The notes below the pieces were generated by a model, which ran no database searches, had not been told where the DNA came from, and saw only the letters and a list, made by a program, of their open reading frames with translations. A stretch of DNA of 64,000 bases from Burkholderiaceae bacterium (lineage in GTDB: Bacteria; Pseudomonadota; Gammaproteobacteria; Burkholderiales; Burkholderiaceae_C): NCBI GenBank assembly GCA_023150375.1, contig JAKLLA010000002.1, forward strand, positions 124,001-188,000, in the 5' to 3' direction. The translations under genes and the position numbers were made by a program. This document shows, piece after piece, positions 8,702-17,889 of the stretch; position 1 is the stretch's first letter, and the number at the start of each line of letters is the position of its first letter.

Positions 8702-10012
8702 ATGAACCCACCGCTTCCCACCGCCGTCGCGACTGCCGCGCAGTCCCCCCTGTCGTATGTCTCGTCCGAGCCCCACTCGCCCTGGGGCACCTATCTGGCG
8801 CAGATCGACCGCGTGCTGCCCTACCTGGGGCGCCTGGCGCGCTGGGCCGAGACGCTGCGCCGGCCCAAGCGCAGCCTGATCGTCGATGTGCCCATCGAGA
8901 TGGACGACGGCACGATCCGCCACTTCGAGGGCTACCGCGTTCAGCACAACCTCAGCCGCGGCCCGGGCAAGGGTGGCGTGCGCTATCACCCGGAGGTCAC
9001 GCTCGCCGAGGTGATGGCCCTGGCCGGCTGGATGACGATCAAGAACGCCGCGGTCAACCTGCCCTACGGCGGCGCCAAGGGCGGCATCCGGGTCGACCCG
9101 CGGCAGCTGTCGATCAAGGAGCTCGAACGCCTGACGCGGCGCTACACCAGCGAGATCGGCATCATCATCGGGCCGCAGCAGGACATCCCGGCGCCGGACG
9201 TCAACACCAACGCCCAGGTCATGGCCTGGATGATGGACACCTACTCGATGAACATCGGCGCCACCGCCAGCGGCGTGGTGACCGGCAAGCCCCTCGACCT
9301 GGGCGGCTCGCTCGGCCGGGTCAAGGCCACCGGCCGGGGCGTGTTCGTCACCGGCCGCGAAGCGGCACGCCGCCTCGGCCTGTCGCTCGACGGGGCGCGC
9401 GTGGCGGTGCAGGGCTTCGGCAACGTGGGGTCGGCCGCGGCAGAGCTGTTCGCCGGCGCCGGCGCGAAGATCGTCGCGGTGCAGGACCACACCGGCTGCA
9501 TCGCCGATCCTGCCGGCCTGGACATGGCCGAGCTGATGCCCCATGTGCGCCGCGAAGGCGGCGTGGGCGGCTTTCCCGGCTGCGAGGCCCTCGACCCCGA
9601 AGCCTTCTGGGATGTCGACTGCGACATCCTGATTCCCGCTGCGCTGGAAGGCCAGATCGATGTCGCCCGCGCCGGGCGCATCCGCGCCCGCGTGATCCTC
9701 GAAGGCGCCAACGGGCCGACGATGCCCGATGCCGATCCGGTGCTGGAGGACCGCGGCATCCTGGTGGTGCCCGACGTGATCTGCAATGCCGGCGGCGTGA
9801 CCGTGTCCTACTTCGAGTGGGTGCAGGATTTCTCCAGCTTCTTCTGGAGCGAGGACGAGATCAACGTCCGGCTGGACAAGATCATGATCGACGCGCTGCG
9901 CCGCATCTGGGACATGGCCGACCAGCACCGCATCGCGCTGCGCACCGCGGCCTTCGCGGTGGCCTGCGAGCGCATCCTGACCGCGCGCGAGGTACGCGGC
10001 CTCTATCCCTGA
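8702..10012 (+). CDS. gdhA: NAD(P)-dependent glutamate dehydrogenase (Glu/Leu/Phe/Val family)
   Basis: The 436-residue enzyme interconverts glutamate with 2-oxoglutarate and ammonia. The substrate domain shows [13 protein letters not shown] (about 87-99) and the catalytic lysine Lys126 in LPYGGAKGG, then [14 protein letters not shown]. The Rossmann domain has [15 protein letters not shown] (about 232-246), and ILEGANGP and [19 protein letters not shown] follow. The start ATG at 8702 is preceded by an agagg-like element about 10 bases away. Family members can prefer branched-chain amino acids, but this sequence type in Burkholderiales is normally glutamate dehydrogenase. It appears monocistronic. 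Confidence 0.92.
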   Translation: MNPPLPTAVATAAQSPLSYVSSEPHSPWGTYLAQIDRVLPYLGRLARWAETLRRPKRSLIVDVPIEMDDGTIRHFEGYRVQHNLSRGPGKGGVRYHPEVTLAEVMALAGWMTIKNAAVNLPYGGAKGGIRVDPRQLSIKELERLTRRYTSEIGIIIGPQQDIPAPDVNTNAQVMAWMMDTYSMNIGATASGVVTGKPLDLGGSLGRVKATGRGVFVTGREAARRLGLSLDGARVAVQGFGNVGSAAAELFAGAGAKIVAVQDHTGCIADPAGLDMAELMPHVRREGGVGGFPGCEALDPEAFWDVDCDILIPAALEGQIDVARAGRIRARVILEGANGPTMPDADPVLEDRGILVVPDVICNAGGVTVSYFEWVQDFSSFFWSEDEINVRLDKIMIDALRRIWDMADQHRIALRTAAFAVACERILTAREVRGLYP

Positions 10013-10108
10013 AGGCCTGAAGCTGCGGCCCCTCGGGCCGGGGTCCGGCGACTTGACCGCACGCAAGCCCGGCGCCTGCCGGGTTTGCTAGGCTCGCGGC
10101 TGCGTCTT

Positions 10109-10130
10109 GCCGGCCCCGGGCCGGCGTTTT
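10109..10130 (+). terminator. Hairpin with T-run upstream of hemerythrin gene
   Basis: gccggc arms at 10109-10114 and 10120-10125 pair, with an inner palindromic ccc/ggg, and are followed by gtttt. This resembles an intrinsic terminator. It ends only 18 bases before the ATG at 10149, so it could end gdhA transcripts or act as an attenuator in the hemerythrin leader. Confidence 0.5.
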
Positions 10131-10148
10131 CCTGCCTGCCCACACGCC

Positions 10149-10628
10149 ATGACCCTCCTCGCCTGGAACGACCAGCTCGCCAACCAACATCCGCAGATGG
10201 ACCAGACGCACCAGGAGTTCGTGCTGCTGCTGGACGCCCTCGACATCGCGCAGCGCGAGGGCGCGCCCGACGTGCTGGCGCGCTACGACGCGCTGGTGGC
10301 GCACACGGTGGAGCACTTCGCCCAGGAAGACCGCTGGATGGCCGCCACCGGCTTCACGCCGGAGAACTGCCACAGCAACCAGCACCGCCAGGTGCTGGAC
10401 CTGCTGGGCGAGGTGCGCCGCCGCGTCGTCGAGGAAGGGCAGACCGAGCTGGTGCCGCGCCTGCTGCCCGAACTCGCCCAGTGGTTCGAGCAGCATGCCC
10501 AGAGCATGGACGCGGCCCTGGTGTTCCACATGAGCCAGGTGGGCTACGACGCGGCCAGCGGCCGCATCGAACGGCCGATCCAGCCGGAAGCCGCGATTGC
10601 CGGCTGCGGCAGCAGCAGCTGCAGCTGA
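10149..10628 (+). CDS. Bacteriohemerythrin, oxygen-binding di-iron protein
   Basis: This 159-residue four-helix-bundle protein should bind O2 at a non-haem di-iron centre. All seven expected ligands are visible: His21, His56 and Glu60 (HFAQE), His75 and His79 (HSNQH), and His116 with Asp121 (HAQSMD). The start is the ATG at 10149 (MTLLAWNDQL, typical). A C-terminal extension of about 30 residues ends in CGSSSCS, giving two cysteines five apart (153 and 158), which is not part of the core fold. It is encoded convergently with a soluble chemoreceptor, so a role in oxygen supply or sensing during motility is possible but not shown. Confidence 0.9.
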   Translation: MTLLAWNDQLANQHPQMDQTHQEFVLLLDALDIAQREGAPDVLARYDALVAHTVEHFAQEDRWMAATGFTPENCHSNQHRQVLDLLGEVRRRVVEEGQTELVPRLLPELAQWFEQHAQSMDAALVFHMSQVGYDAASGRIERPIQPEAAIAGCGSSSCS

Positions 10629-10683
10629 GCGGCCGCTCGGCAGCGCGTCCGAACGGCAGCGCGGGGCAGCGCGGCCGCGGCGA

Positions 10684-12042
10684 TCAGAACTGGTAGGCCA
10701 GCCGCATGCCGCCCCAATGGCGTCCGGCCACCTGGATCGGCGCGCAGACCTCCTTCATCAGCACGTAGCGCCCACCGCCCATGTCGCGGCGGTAGGTCTG
10801 CAGCAGGAAGGGCCGGGTGTTGCGCGCCGAGGCCAGCCCGGTGCGGTCGTCGAAGATGCGGCGATAGCGGCTGTTGGCGGTGTCCCAGGCCAGGTCGCCG
10901 CGCTGCGCCTGGCAGTACTTGCGGTTGTGGGTGGCGATGTAGCCGTTGCGGTCGGCGGCGATGCAGAAGGCCACCTTCGGGCTGAAGTTCAGCATCGGCT
11001 CCTGCAGCGGCGGCAGCAGGCGGTCGGTGAGGGCGACGAAGCGGGTCGTGTGCTGCGCCGGCCGGGTGCCGGCGATCGGCCGGTACTGCTCGTCGAACAG
11101 CGCCTCGAGCGTGATCTCGCCGCGCGCCAGGGCCTGCTCGAAGGCCTGCGACACCTGCCCTGCCACGCGCTGCACGGCTTCGATGTAGGGGCTGTCCTCG
11201 GTGGCCACGCCGCTGGCGGCCAGTTCGTCGATGAGCTGCTCGGACACGCGCAGGAAGCGGTCGCTGCAGGCCATGGCGCTGTCCAGTCCGATCATCGCGT
11301 GCTGCATGTCGCCGGCCAGCGCCGCAGTGCGCTCGCTCACGCGCTGGCAGGTTTCGCGACTGGCGACGGCCGCCGCGTCGATGCGCTGCACGTCGCTCTC
11401 GACGTCGGCGAAGGCCCGGTGGATCGCACCGGGCTGACCGTCCCGACCGGCGTCGATGCGGATGTCGCGCGAGAAGGCCTCGATGCGCTGGTCCAGCTGG
11501 GCCAGCGTGCCCATGATGGTCTTGGAGGAGACCTCGACCCGGCCTGCCAGGTCCTTCACCGCGTCGGCCACGACGCCGAAGCCGCGACCGGCCTCGCCGG
11601 CGCGCTTGGCCTCCACCGAGGCGTTGAAGGCCACCAGACGGGTCTGCAGCGCGATCTGGCTGATGTCGCCGGCCGCGGCCGCCACCTCGTGCAGCACCTG
11701 CACGATGCCGGCCACCTCGCGGGCCACCTGCTGGGCCACCGCGCGGGCGCGCGCCACCGCCTCGAGGCTGGCGCCGGTGGCGCTGCCGATGGCATCCTGC
11801 GCGGTCTGCACCTCCTCGAGCTGGTCCGACAGGGCCTGCATGGCCTGCACCTGCGAGACCACGACATGCTGCGTGTCCTCGATGACGCCGCGCGCCTCGG
11901 CGGCATCCCGGCCGATGTGCGACACCTTGCCCGCGATGCGTCGCACCACCTCCTGGGCCTCGGCCACGCCGACGGCAGAAGGGGCCGGCAGCGGCGCCTG
12001 GTCCTGGGGGCGGGGGCGGCGCAGGCGCGGCAGGCTCAGCAT
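10684..12042 (-). CDS. Soluble methyl-accepting chemotaxis protein with C-terminal sensor-like domain
   Basis: The 452-residue protein has no membrane helix. The receptor signalling domain comes first, with its hairpin tip around residues 135-170 (FNASVEAKRAGEAGRGFGVV, close to the MCP consensus). The C-terminal 150 residues form a distinct domain (KVAFCIAADRNGYIATHN, then RPFLLQTYRRDMGGGRYVLM, then GGMRLAYQF) resembling a Cache/PAS-like sensor. Placing the sensor after the signalling domain is unusual and implies detection of a cytoplasmic cue. It is 106 bases downstream of fliA on the same strand, so it is likely late in the flagellar operon or FliA-controlled, though I could not see a clear sigma-28 promoter. 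Confidence 0.82.
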   Translation of the reverse strand: MLSLPRLRRPRPQDQAPLPAPSAVGVAEAQEVVRRIAGKVSHIGRDAAEARGVIEDTQHVVVSQVQAMQALSDQLEEVQTAQDAIGSATGASLEAVARARAVAQQVAREVAGIVQVLHEVAAAAGDISQIALQTRLVAFNASVEAKRAGEAGRGFGVVADAVKDLAGRVEVSSKTIMGTLAQLDQRIEAFSRDIRIDAGRDGQPGAIHRAFADVESDVQRIDAAAVASRETCQRVSERTAALAGDMQHAMIGLDSAMACSDRFLRVSEQLIDELAASGVATEDSPYIEAVQRVAGQVSQAFEQALARGEITLEALFDEQYRPIAGTRPAQHTTRFVALTDRLLPPLQEPMLNFSPKVAFCIAADRNGYIATHNRKYCQAQRGDLAWDTANSRYRRIFDDRTGLASARNTRPFLLQTYRRDMGGGRYVLMKEVCAPIQVAGRHWGGMRLAYQF

Positions 12043-12148
12043 GGCGGGATTCTCCGGATCACGACGGAAGGGGGCGGTACGGCCTGGCGATCAGGTCGTG
12101 GGGACAGGTCGTGCGGCGTGACCCGGGCACGCGGATCGGGCCGCGCCG

Positions 12149-12862
12149 TCACCAGGCGCGCAGCTTGGCGCGCAGCCGGGCGATCGACTGGCTGTGCAGC
12201 TGGCACACGCGCGACTCGGTCACGCCCAGCACCGCCGCGATCTCCTTGAGGTTCATGTCCTGCTCGTAGTACATGCTCATCACGAACTGCTCGCGCTCGG
12301 GCAGGTTCTTGATCGCCGCCACCAGGGCCTCGCGCATGCGGCGATCGTTCAGCCGCGCCAGCGGGTCGGAGCCCTCCTCGGCCACATGGCGGTCGAGGAA
12401 GTCGTTGTCGCCGTCGTCACCGCCCATGTCCTCCAGGTAGATCAGCTGGGTGCCGCGCACCTTGTTGAGCAGGTCCTGGTAGTCGGTCAGCGAGATGCCC
12501 ATCTCGCGGGCGATCTCGCTTTCCTGCGGCGCGCGGCCCAGGCGCTGCTCGAGACGGTGCACCGCCGACTCGATGTCGCGCTGGTGCTTGCGGTTGCCGC
12601 GGCTCATCCAGTCCGCGCCGCGCAGCTCGTCGAGCATCGCGCCGCGGATGCGCTGGGTGGCGAAGGTCTCGAACTGCACGCCCTGGTCGCTGTCGAATCG
12701 GCTGAGGGCGTCGGTCAGCCCGATCATGCCGACCTGGATCAGGTCGTCCAGCTCGACGTTGGCCGGCAGCTTGGCGATCATCTGGTGCGCCAGGCGCCGC
12801 ACCAGCGGGCTGTACTGCTTGAGCATGGCATTGGCGTCGAGACGACCCTTGGCGGTGTACAT
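12149..12862 (-). CDS. fliA: Flagellar RNA polymerase sigma factor FliA (sigma-28)
   Basis: FliA directs RNA polymerase to late flagellar and chemotaxis promoters. The 237-residue protein shows region 2 (LVRRLAHQMIAKLPANVELDDLIQVGMIGL, shown here only for position, about 21-50), region 3 (RAPQESEIAREMGISL) and the region 4 helix-turn-helix (MNLKEIAAVLGVTESRVCQL). I chose the ATG at 12862 (MYTAKGRLDANAM). It is 17 bases after flhG and last in the flhB-flhA-flhF-flhG-fliA series. Confidence 0.96.
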   Translation of the reverse strand: MYTAKGRLDANAMLKQYSPLVRRLAHQMIAKLPANVELDDLIQVGMIGLTDALSRFDSDQGVQFETFATQRIRGAMLDELRGADWMSRGNRKHQRDIESAVHRLEQRLGRAPQESEIAREMGISLTDYQDLLNKVRGTQLIYLEDMGGDDGDNDFLDRHVAEEGSDPLARLNDRRMREALVAAIKNLPEREQFVMSMYYEQDMNLKEIAAVLGVTESRVCQLHSQSIARLRAKLRAW

Positions 12863-12879
12863 ACCGAGGCTCCGAACGG

Positions 12880-13695
12880 TCACAGGTAGGCCTGGCGCGG
12901 CGAGGGCAGGGCGGCCCGCAGGCCTGCATAGCCCGCCTCCTCGCGCGCGGTGCAGGCCGCGGCACTTTCGAGCAGGCCTTCGACGAGCCGTACCAGATCG
13001 CGCGACGGCGCGGCGGTGGGGGGTTCGGCGGGATCGACCTGCACAGCGGCATGTTGCACCCCGCCCAGGAAATGATCGGCGCAATAAGCAAGGCGCGAAG
13101 CCACCATCTCCCCCTGCGGCGACGCCATGGGTGCGCACATCAGCAGGTCGTAGGACAGCCAGTCGGCGCGCTGCGCGAACAGCTTGAGCGCCGCGTAGGC
13201 ATGCTTCATCGACTCGGCCCGCTCGTCGCACAGCAGCACCGGACGCGGTCGGCTCAGGCCCTCGTCGCCGCGGCCGAACAGGCGCACCAGATCCACCGCC
13301 GTACCGTGCACCAGCACCACCTGGCTGGCCGGCGCGGCATCGACCACCGCGTCGAGGAAGGCCCGGGTCGAGCCCCGGCTGTCCACCCAGCGCACCGGCA
13401 GGCCGCGTGCGGCCAGGTAGGACACGCGCGGCGACAGCGGCTCGATGCCCTCGGCGAGGTCGAAGGCGGCCAGCTCGCGCGGCGGCCCGCCCCGCTCGGA
13501 GGCATCCACCAGCAGGGTGTCCAGGTCCATCTCCTCGAGCACGCTGCACAGCCGCTCGACGAGCACGCCGCCGTGCACGATGAAGGGGTTGGAGACGATC
13601 GGCACGAAACGCGCCGCCCGGGTGGCGAAGAGCCGTCGCAGGCCGTCGGCCTGATCGGCCGGCATCGTGCGACGAAAGCGTGGCGGATAGGACAT
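12880..13695 (-). CDS. flhG: FlhG-like flagellar number regulator, P-loop degenerate
   Basis: FlhG (FleN, YlxH) is normally a MinD-type ATPase that works with FlhF to control flagellar number and placement. This 271-residue protein sits exactly between flhF and fliA and has the N-terminal DQAxxLR activator motif (DQADGLRRL, about 14-22), which stimulates FlhF GTPase activity in the family. Where the P-loop GKGGVGKT should be, the sequence reads SNPFIVHGGVLVERL, with no Lys or Thr/Ser of a Walker A motif; the following strand LDTLLVDASE still looks like the MinD DAD strand. So it is probably a non-ATP-binding FlhG. Identity rests on position, motif and fold-like features, not on a strong overall match. 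Confidence 0.75.
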   Translation of the reverse strand: MSYPPRFRRTMPADQADGLRRLFATRAARFVPIVSNPFIVHGGVLVERLCSVLEEMDLDTLLVDASERGGPPRELAAFDLAEGIEPLSPRVSYLAARGLPVRWVDSRGSTRAFLDAVVDAAPASQVVLVHGTAVDLVRLFGRGDEGLSRPRPVLLCDERAESMKHAYAALKLFAQRADWLSYDLLMCAPMASPQGEMVASRLAYCADHFLGGVQHAAVQVDPAEPPTAAPSRDLVRLVEGLLESAAACTAREEAGYAGLRAALPSPRQAYL

Positions 13696-13736
13696 GGTCG
13701 GTTCCCTGGAGCGCGTGGTCGCGATGCAGGCCTTCT

Positions 13737-15737
13737 TCAGCGCACGCTGCCCGGCGCGGCCGCACCGCCGCGTGCGCGGCGCGAGCTGCCGCCGCCGGTC
13801 GAAGGCGGCGCCGCGAACAGCAGGTTCACGTCGTTGGCGTCCATGCGCCAGGCCTGCGTGCCGGCATTGCGCAGCGCACGGTGCATCAGCGCCTGGGCGG
13901 TCAGGCGGTGCCAGTCCTCCGGCACGCGCTGGCCGTTGGCCACCGCGACCACCTTCAGGCGATGGCGGATCAGTGCGTCCAGCGCCGGGCCGAGCTTGAC
14001 GGCCTCGTCGAGCTTGGACAGCACGATGCCCTTGGCCTGCGCGGCCTTGTAGGCCACCAGCACATCCTCGATGGTCTCGCCCTGCTGGGCGGCGTTGACC
14101 ACCAGCAGGCGCTGGATGCTGGGGTGCGAGAGCATCTCCAGCAGCTCGCGGGTGCGGGTGTCGCGCTGCGCCAGGCCGGCGGTGTCGATCAGCACCATCT
14201 TCTTGGCCGACAGCAGGTCCAGCAGGTCCTCCAGCGCGACACGGTCGTGCGCGGTGTGCACCGGCACGCCCAGGATGCGGCCGTAGGCGCGCAGCTGCTC
14301 GTGCGCGCCCAGCCGGTAGGCGTCCAGCGTGATCAGGCCCAGGTTGGCCGCGCCGTGGCGGGTCGCGAAGGCCGCCGCCAGCTTGGCGGTGGAGGTGGTC
14401 TTGCCCACGCCGGTGGAGCCCACCAGCGCGAACACGCCGCCCTGGTCCTCCAGGGCCGCATCGGCCTCGCCGGTCAGCAGGTTGCGCTGCAGCACCTCGC
14501 CGGCCCAGGCCAGCTCGTCGACCACCTCGTCGCCCAGGCTGTCGACCAGCTTGCGGATCAGCGCCGGCGAGAAGCCGCAGCCCAGCAGCCGGGTGGTCAG
14601 CTGGGCCTGCTTGGGGCTCTTCTGCAGCCGCTCCATGAAGGCCAGGGCGCCGAAGCGCTCCTCGATCAGGCCCTTCATGGCGCGGATCTCGTTCATCATG
14701 TCGGCCTGCTGGCGGCCCTCCGCCGCACTGGACGGCGCATGGGCCGGCACGGCCGGCGCGGCCGCCTTCGGACGGGCGGCGCGGGCACGCGGTGCGGGCT
14801 CGGGCAACGGCGCGGTATCGGTGAGCAGGAAGTCGCTGTCGGGCGAGAGCGCGTCACCGTGCGCGGGAGCACGGGCAGCCCCGCGTTCCGAAGGCCGCTC
14901 GGGGGCACGCTCGGAAACCCGTTCGGAGGCCCGCTCGGCGCTGCGGTCGTGGCCTGCCAGGGCCCGTTCGTGGGCGCGATCCGCGTCCCGCGCCGGCCGG
15001 GCGGCGGCCGCACGGGGTCGCGGGGCCATCGCCTCCTCGGGCATGGCCGGCGCGGCGCCGCGTGCCGCGGCGGCCAGCAGCGCCTCGTGGCGCAGCGGGG
15101 CGCGTGCGGGAGCCGCAGTCGGCGCCATCGGTGCGAGTGGCTCGTCCAGCGGCAGGCCATCGGCCGCCGCGGCAGCCGCCAGTTCGCGGTAGCTGGGCAG
15201 CGCGGCCTCGCGCTGCGCCAGGCGCTGCTCGATCGCCTCGGGCGACACCGGCACGGGGCGGCCGGCCTGCTCGCGCAACTCGGCCTGGCGCTTCTTGAGC
15301 ATGCGCTCGCGCACATAGTCCTGGAACGACAGGGTGCTCATCGCCAGCGTGCCCACGTCCTCCTGCACCGGATCGGCCGCGGCGCGCAGGCTGCTGCGCG
15401 CGTCCTGTTCGGCCACGCGGGCACGCAGCGAGGCCGGACGGGGCTCGACCGGGCGCTCCGATGCGCCCGCCTGCGGTCCGGCCGGCTCGCCGCGCGGGGC
15501 GCGGCGCGGCGCCACCGCAGCCTCTGCGGCGGCGCGGGCGGCCTCGGGCAGGCTGCCCTGCCCGCCCTGCCCGCCCAGGCGCTCGATCGCCTCGAGCGTC
15601 TCGGGCGGCATCGCCAGCACTTCGATGCCCTCGTGGCAGGGCTTGGTGGACAGCACGACGGCGTTGTCGCCGAAGGCCAGACGCACCTTCTGCATGGCCT
15701 CGCGCGAGTTGCGGCCGACGAAACGCTTGACGTTCAT
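13737..15737 (-). CDS. flhF: Flagellar SRP-like GTPase FlhF
   Basis: FlhF marks the cell pole for flagellum assembly. The 666-residue protein has the N-terminal B domain (MNVKRFVGRNSREAMQKVR), a very long low-complexity linker, and an NG GTPase domain with G1 GSTGVGKTTSTAKLA, the DAYRLGAHEQL segment, G3 LIDTAGLAQRD and the SKLDEA G4-like motif. The linker (roughly 65-330) is Ala/Arg/Pro-rich and contains a tandem of Ser-Glu-Arg-Ala-like units, making the protein longer than most FlhF. It is 46 bases downstream of flhA and 41 bases upstream of flhG. Confidence 0.94.
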   Translation of the reverse strand: MNVKRFVGRNSREAMQKVRLAFGDNAVVLSTKPCHEGIEVLAMPPETLEAIERLGGQGGQGSLPEAARAAAEAAVAPRRAPRGEPAGPQAGASERPVEPRPASLRARVAEQDARSSLRAAADPVQEDVGTLAMSTLSFQDYVRERMLKKRQAELREQAGRPVPVSPEAIEQRLAQREAALPSYRELAAAAAADGLPLDEPLAPMAPTAAPARAPLRHEALLAAAARGAAPAMPEEAMAPRPRAAAARPARDADRAHERALAGHDRSAERASERVSERAPERPSERGAARAPAHGDALSPDSDFLLTDTAPLPEPAPRARAARPKAAAPAVPAHAPSSAAEGRQQADMMNEIRAMKGLIEERFGALAFMERLQKSPKQAQLTTRLLGCGFSPALIRKLVDSLGDEVVDELAWAGEVLQRNLLTGEADAALEDQGGVFALVGSTGVGKTTSTAKLAAAFATRHGAANLGLITLDAYRLGAHEQLRAYGRILGVPVHTAHDRVALEDLLDLLSAKKMVLIDTAGLAQRDTRTRELLEMLSHPSIQRLLVVNAAQQGETIEDVLVAYKAAQAKGIVLSKLDEAVKLGPALDALIRHRLKVVAVANGQRVPEDWHRLTAQALMHRALRNAGTQAWRMDANDVNLLFAAPPSTGGGSSRRARGGAAAPGSVR

Positions 15738-15783
15738 GGGGCCTCCTGCCGGAGCGACTCAACGGGGGGTTGGGCGGTGGACT

Positions 15784-17889
15784 TCATGCGTTGCCTCCGA
15801 TGAGCGATCCGATGCGGATCGAATGGGTATCCGGGATCTCGCTGTGCCCGAGCACGCGCAGGCGCGGCGCGGCACGCCGCAGCAGCCGCGCCACGGGAGC
15901 GCGCATCGCATCGGGCACCAGCAGGCAGGCCGGCAGGCCCAGGTCTTCCTGGCGGCGCGCCGCATCGGCTGCGCCGCGCGCCAGATGGTCGGCCACGCCG
16001 GGGTCGAGCACCGCGCCGTTGGCCGAGTTCAGCGCCTGGCCGAGCAGGCGCTCGAGCTCCGGCGCGATGGCGATGACATCCAGCTCGCGCTGGCTGCCGT
16101 AGATCTGCTGCACGATGGCCGGCGCCAGCGCGATGCGCAGCCGGCGCGCCAGCTCCTGGGCGTCGGTCAGGCCGGCGCCGGCATGCTCGGCCAGGGCCTC
16201 CACGATCGAGCGCATGTCGCGGATGTGCACGCCCTCCTCCAGCAGCAGCTGGAGCACCTTCTGCAGGGTCGCGATGCCAACCATCTTCGGTACCACGTCT
16301 TCGATCAGCTTGGGGGCCAGCTTGGTCACGTGCTCGACCAGTGCCTGGGTCTCGGTGCGGCCCAGCAGACGGGCTGCGTGGGTCTGCATCAAGTGTGAGA
16401 GATGGGTCGCCACGACGGTCGAGGAATCAACCACCGTGTATCCAGCCATTTGAGCTGTTTCTCTTTGTCTCTCGTCGATCCAGACCGCCGGCAGCCCGAA
16501 GGCCGGATCGGTGGTGGCCTGGCCCTGCAGCTTCGTCTTCGCATGGCCTGGATCGATGGCCAGGTACATGCCCGGGAAGGCCTCGCCCTCGCCCACCACC
16601 GCGCCGCGCAGGGTCAGGCGGTACATGCTGGGCTTGAGTTCGAGGTTGTCGCGGATGTGCACCGCCGGCGGCAGGAAGCCGACATCCTGGGCGAACTTCT
16701 TGCGCACGCCCTTGATCCGGTTGAGCAGGTCGCCGCCGCGGTCCTTGTCGACCAGCGCGATGAGCCGGTAGCCCACCTCCAGGCCCAGCGTGTCCACCGG
16801 CTGCAGGTCGTCCCAGGTGGCTTCGGCGTTCGGGTTGGCCGGATCGGCCGCGGCCGGGGGCGCCTCGTCGGCGGCCGGCGCCTGCGCGCGGCGGAACATG
16901 CCGTAGGCCAGTGCGCCCAGGCCCGCGGCCATCAGCAGGAAGACCAGGTGCGGCATGCCCGGCACGATGCCCAGCAGACCGATCACGGCCGCGGCGATGG
17001 CCACCGCGTGGGGCGACTTGAACATCTGCCCCAGGATCTGCGTGCCGACGTCCTGTTCCTTGCCCACCCGCGAGACCACCATCGCCGCGGCCACCGAGAT
17101 CAGCAGCGCCGGGATCTGCGCCACCAGCGCGTCGCCCACGGCCAGCACGATGTAGGAGTTGGCCGCCTCGCCGGCGCCCAGGCCGTGCTGCGCCACGCCG
17201 ATGACGAAGCCGCCGACGATGTTGATGAACAGGATCAGGATGCCCGCGATGGCGTCGCCGCGCACGAACTTCGAGGCACCGTCCATCGAGCCGAAGAACT
17301 CCGCCTCGTTGCTCACCTCGGCGCGGCGGCGCTTGGCCTCCTTCTCGTCGATCAGGCCGGCGTTCAGGTCGGCGTCGATGGCCATCTGCTTGCCCGGCAT
17401 CGCATCCAGGGTGAAGCGCGCGCCCACCTCGGCGATGCGCTCGGCACCCTTGGTGATGACGATGAAGTTGATCACCACCAGGATCGCGAAGACGATGATG
17501 CCCACCGCGAAGTTGCCGCCGATCAGGAAGTGACCGAAGGCCTCGATCACCGCGCCGGCCGCACCGGGGCCGGTATGGCCCTCCATCAGCACCACGCGGC
17601 TGGAGGCCACGTTCAGCGACAGGCGCAGCAGCGTGGTCAGCAGCAGCACGGTCGGGAAGGCCGCGAAGTCCAGCGGCCGGATCATGTAGGCCGCCACCAG
17701 CATCACCATCAGCGCGGTGGCGATGTTGAAGGTGAAGAACAGGTCCAGCACGAAGGCCGGCAGCGGCAGCACCATCATGGCCAGAACCATGAGGATCAGG
17801 ATGGGCGCGGCCAGCGCCTTGGCCGCATCGGCGTGCGGCCCGAGACGGGCCTGCAGCTGCCCCTGCAGGGATTGGATCAGCGCGTTCAT
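15784..17889 (-). CDS. flhA: Flagellar export gate protein FlhA
   Basis: FlhA forms the nonameric ring of the flagellar type III export gate and couples proton flow to secretion. The 701-residue protein has about eight N-terminal membrane helices, the conserved FHIPEP-type region (ILVVINFIVITKGAERIAEV, GARFTLDAMPGKQMAIDADL) and a large cytoplasmic domain that docks substrates. Its ATG at 17889 overlaps the flhB stop codon (ATGA), so translation is probably coupled to flhB. Confidence 0.96.
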   Translation of the reverse strand: MNALIQSLQGQLQARLGPHADAAKALAAPILILMVLAMMVLPLPAFVLDLFFTFNIATALMVMLVAAYMIRPLDFAAFPTVLLLTTLLRLSLNVASSRVVLMEGHTGPGAAGAVIEAFGHFLIGGNFAVGIIVFAILVVINFIVITKGAERIAEVGARFTLDAMPGKQMAIDADLNAGLIDEKEAKRRRAEVSNEAEFFGSMDGASKFVRGDAIAGILILFINIVGGFVIGVAQHGLGAGEAANSYIVLAVGDALVAQIPALLISVAAAMVVSRVGKEQDVGTQILGQMFKSPHAVAIAAAVIGLLGIVPGMPHLVFLLMAAGLGALAYGMFRRAQAPAADEAPPAAADPANPNAEATWDDLQPVDTLGLEVGYRLIALVDKDRGGDLLNRIKGVRKKFAQDVGFLPPAVHIRDNLELKPSMYRLTLRGAVVGEGEAFPGMYLAIDPGHAKTKLQGQATTDPAFGLPAVWIDERQRETAQMAGYTVVDSSTVVATHLSHLMQTHAARLLGRTETQALVEHVTKLAPKLIEDVVPKMVGIATLQKVLQLLLEEGVHIRDMRSIVEALAEHAGAGLTDAQELARRLRIALAPAIVQQIYGSQRELDVIAIAPELERLLGQALNSANGAVLDPGVADHLARGAADAARRQEDLGLPACLLVPDAMRAPVARLLRRAAPRLRVLGHSEIPDTHSIRIGSLIGGNA

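Noticed and set aside
10629-10683. Repeated ggcagcgcg and two gcggccgc sites between the hemerythrin and chemoreceptor genes
   Set aside because: They are short, GC-rich and do not fold into a clear terminator or match elsewhere in the window.
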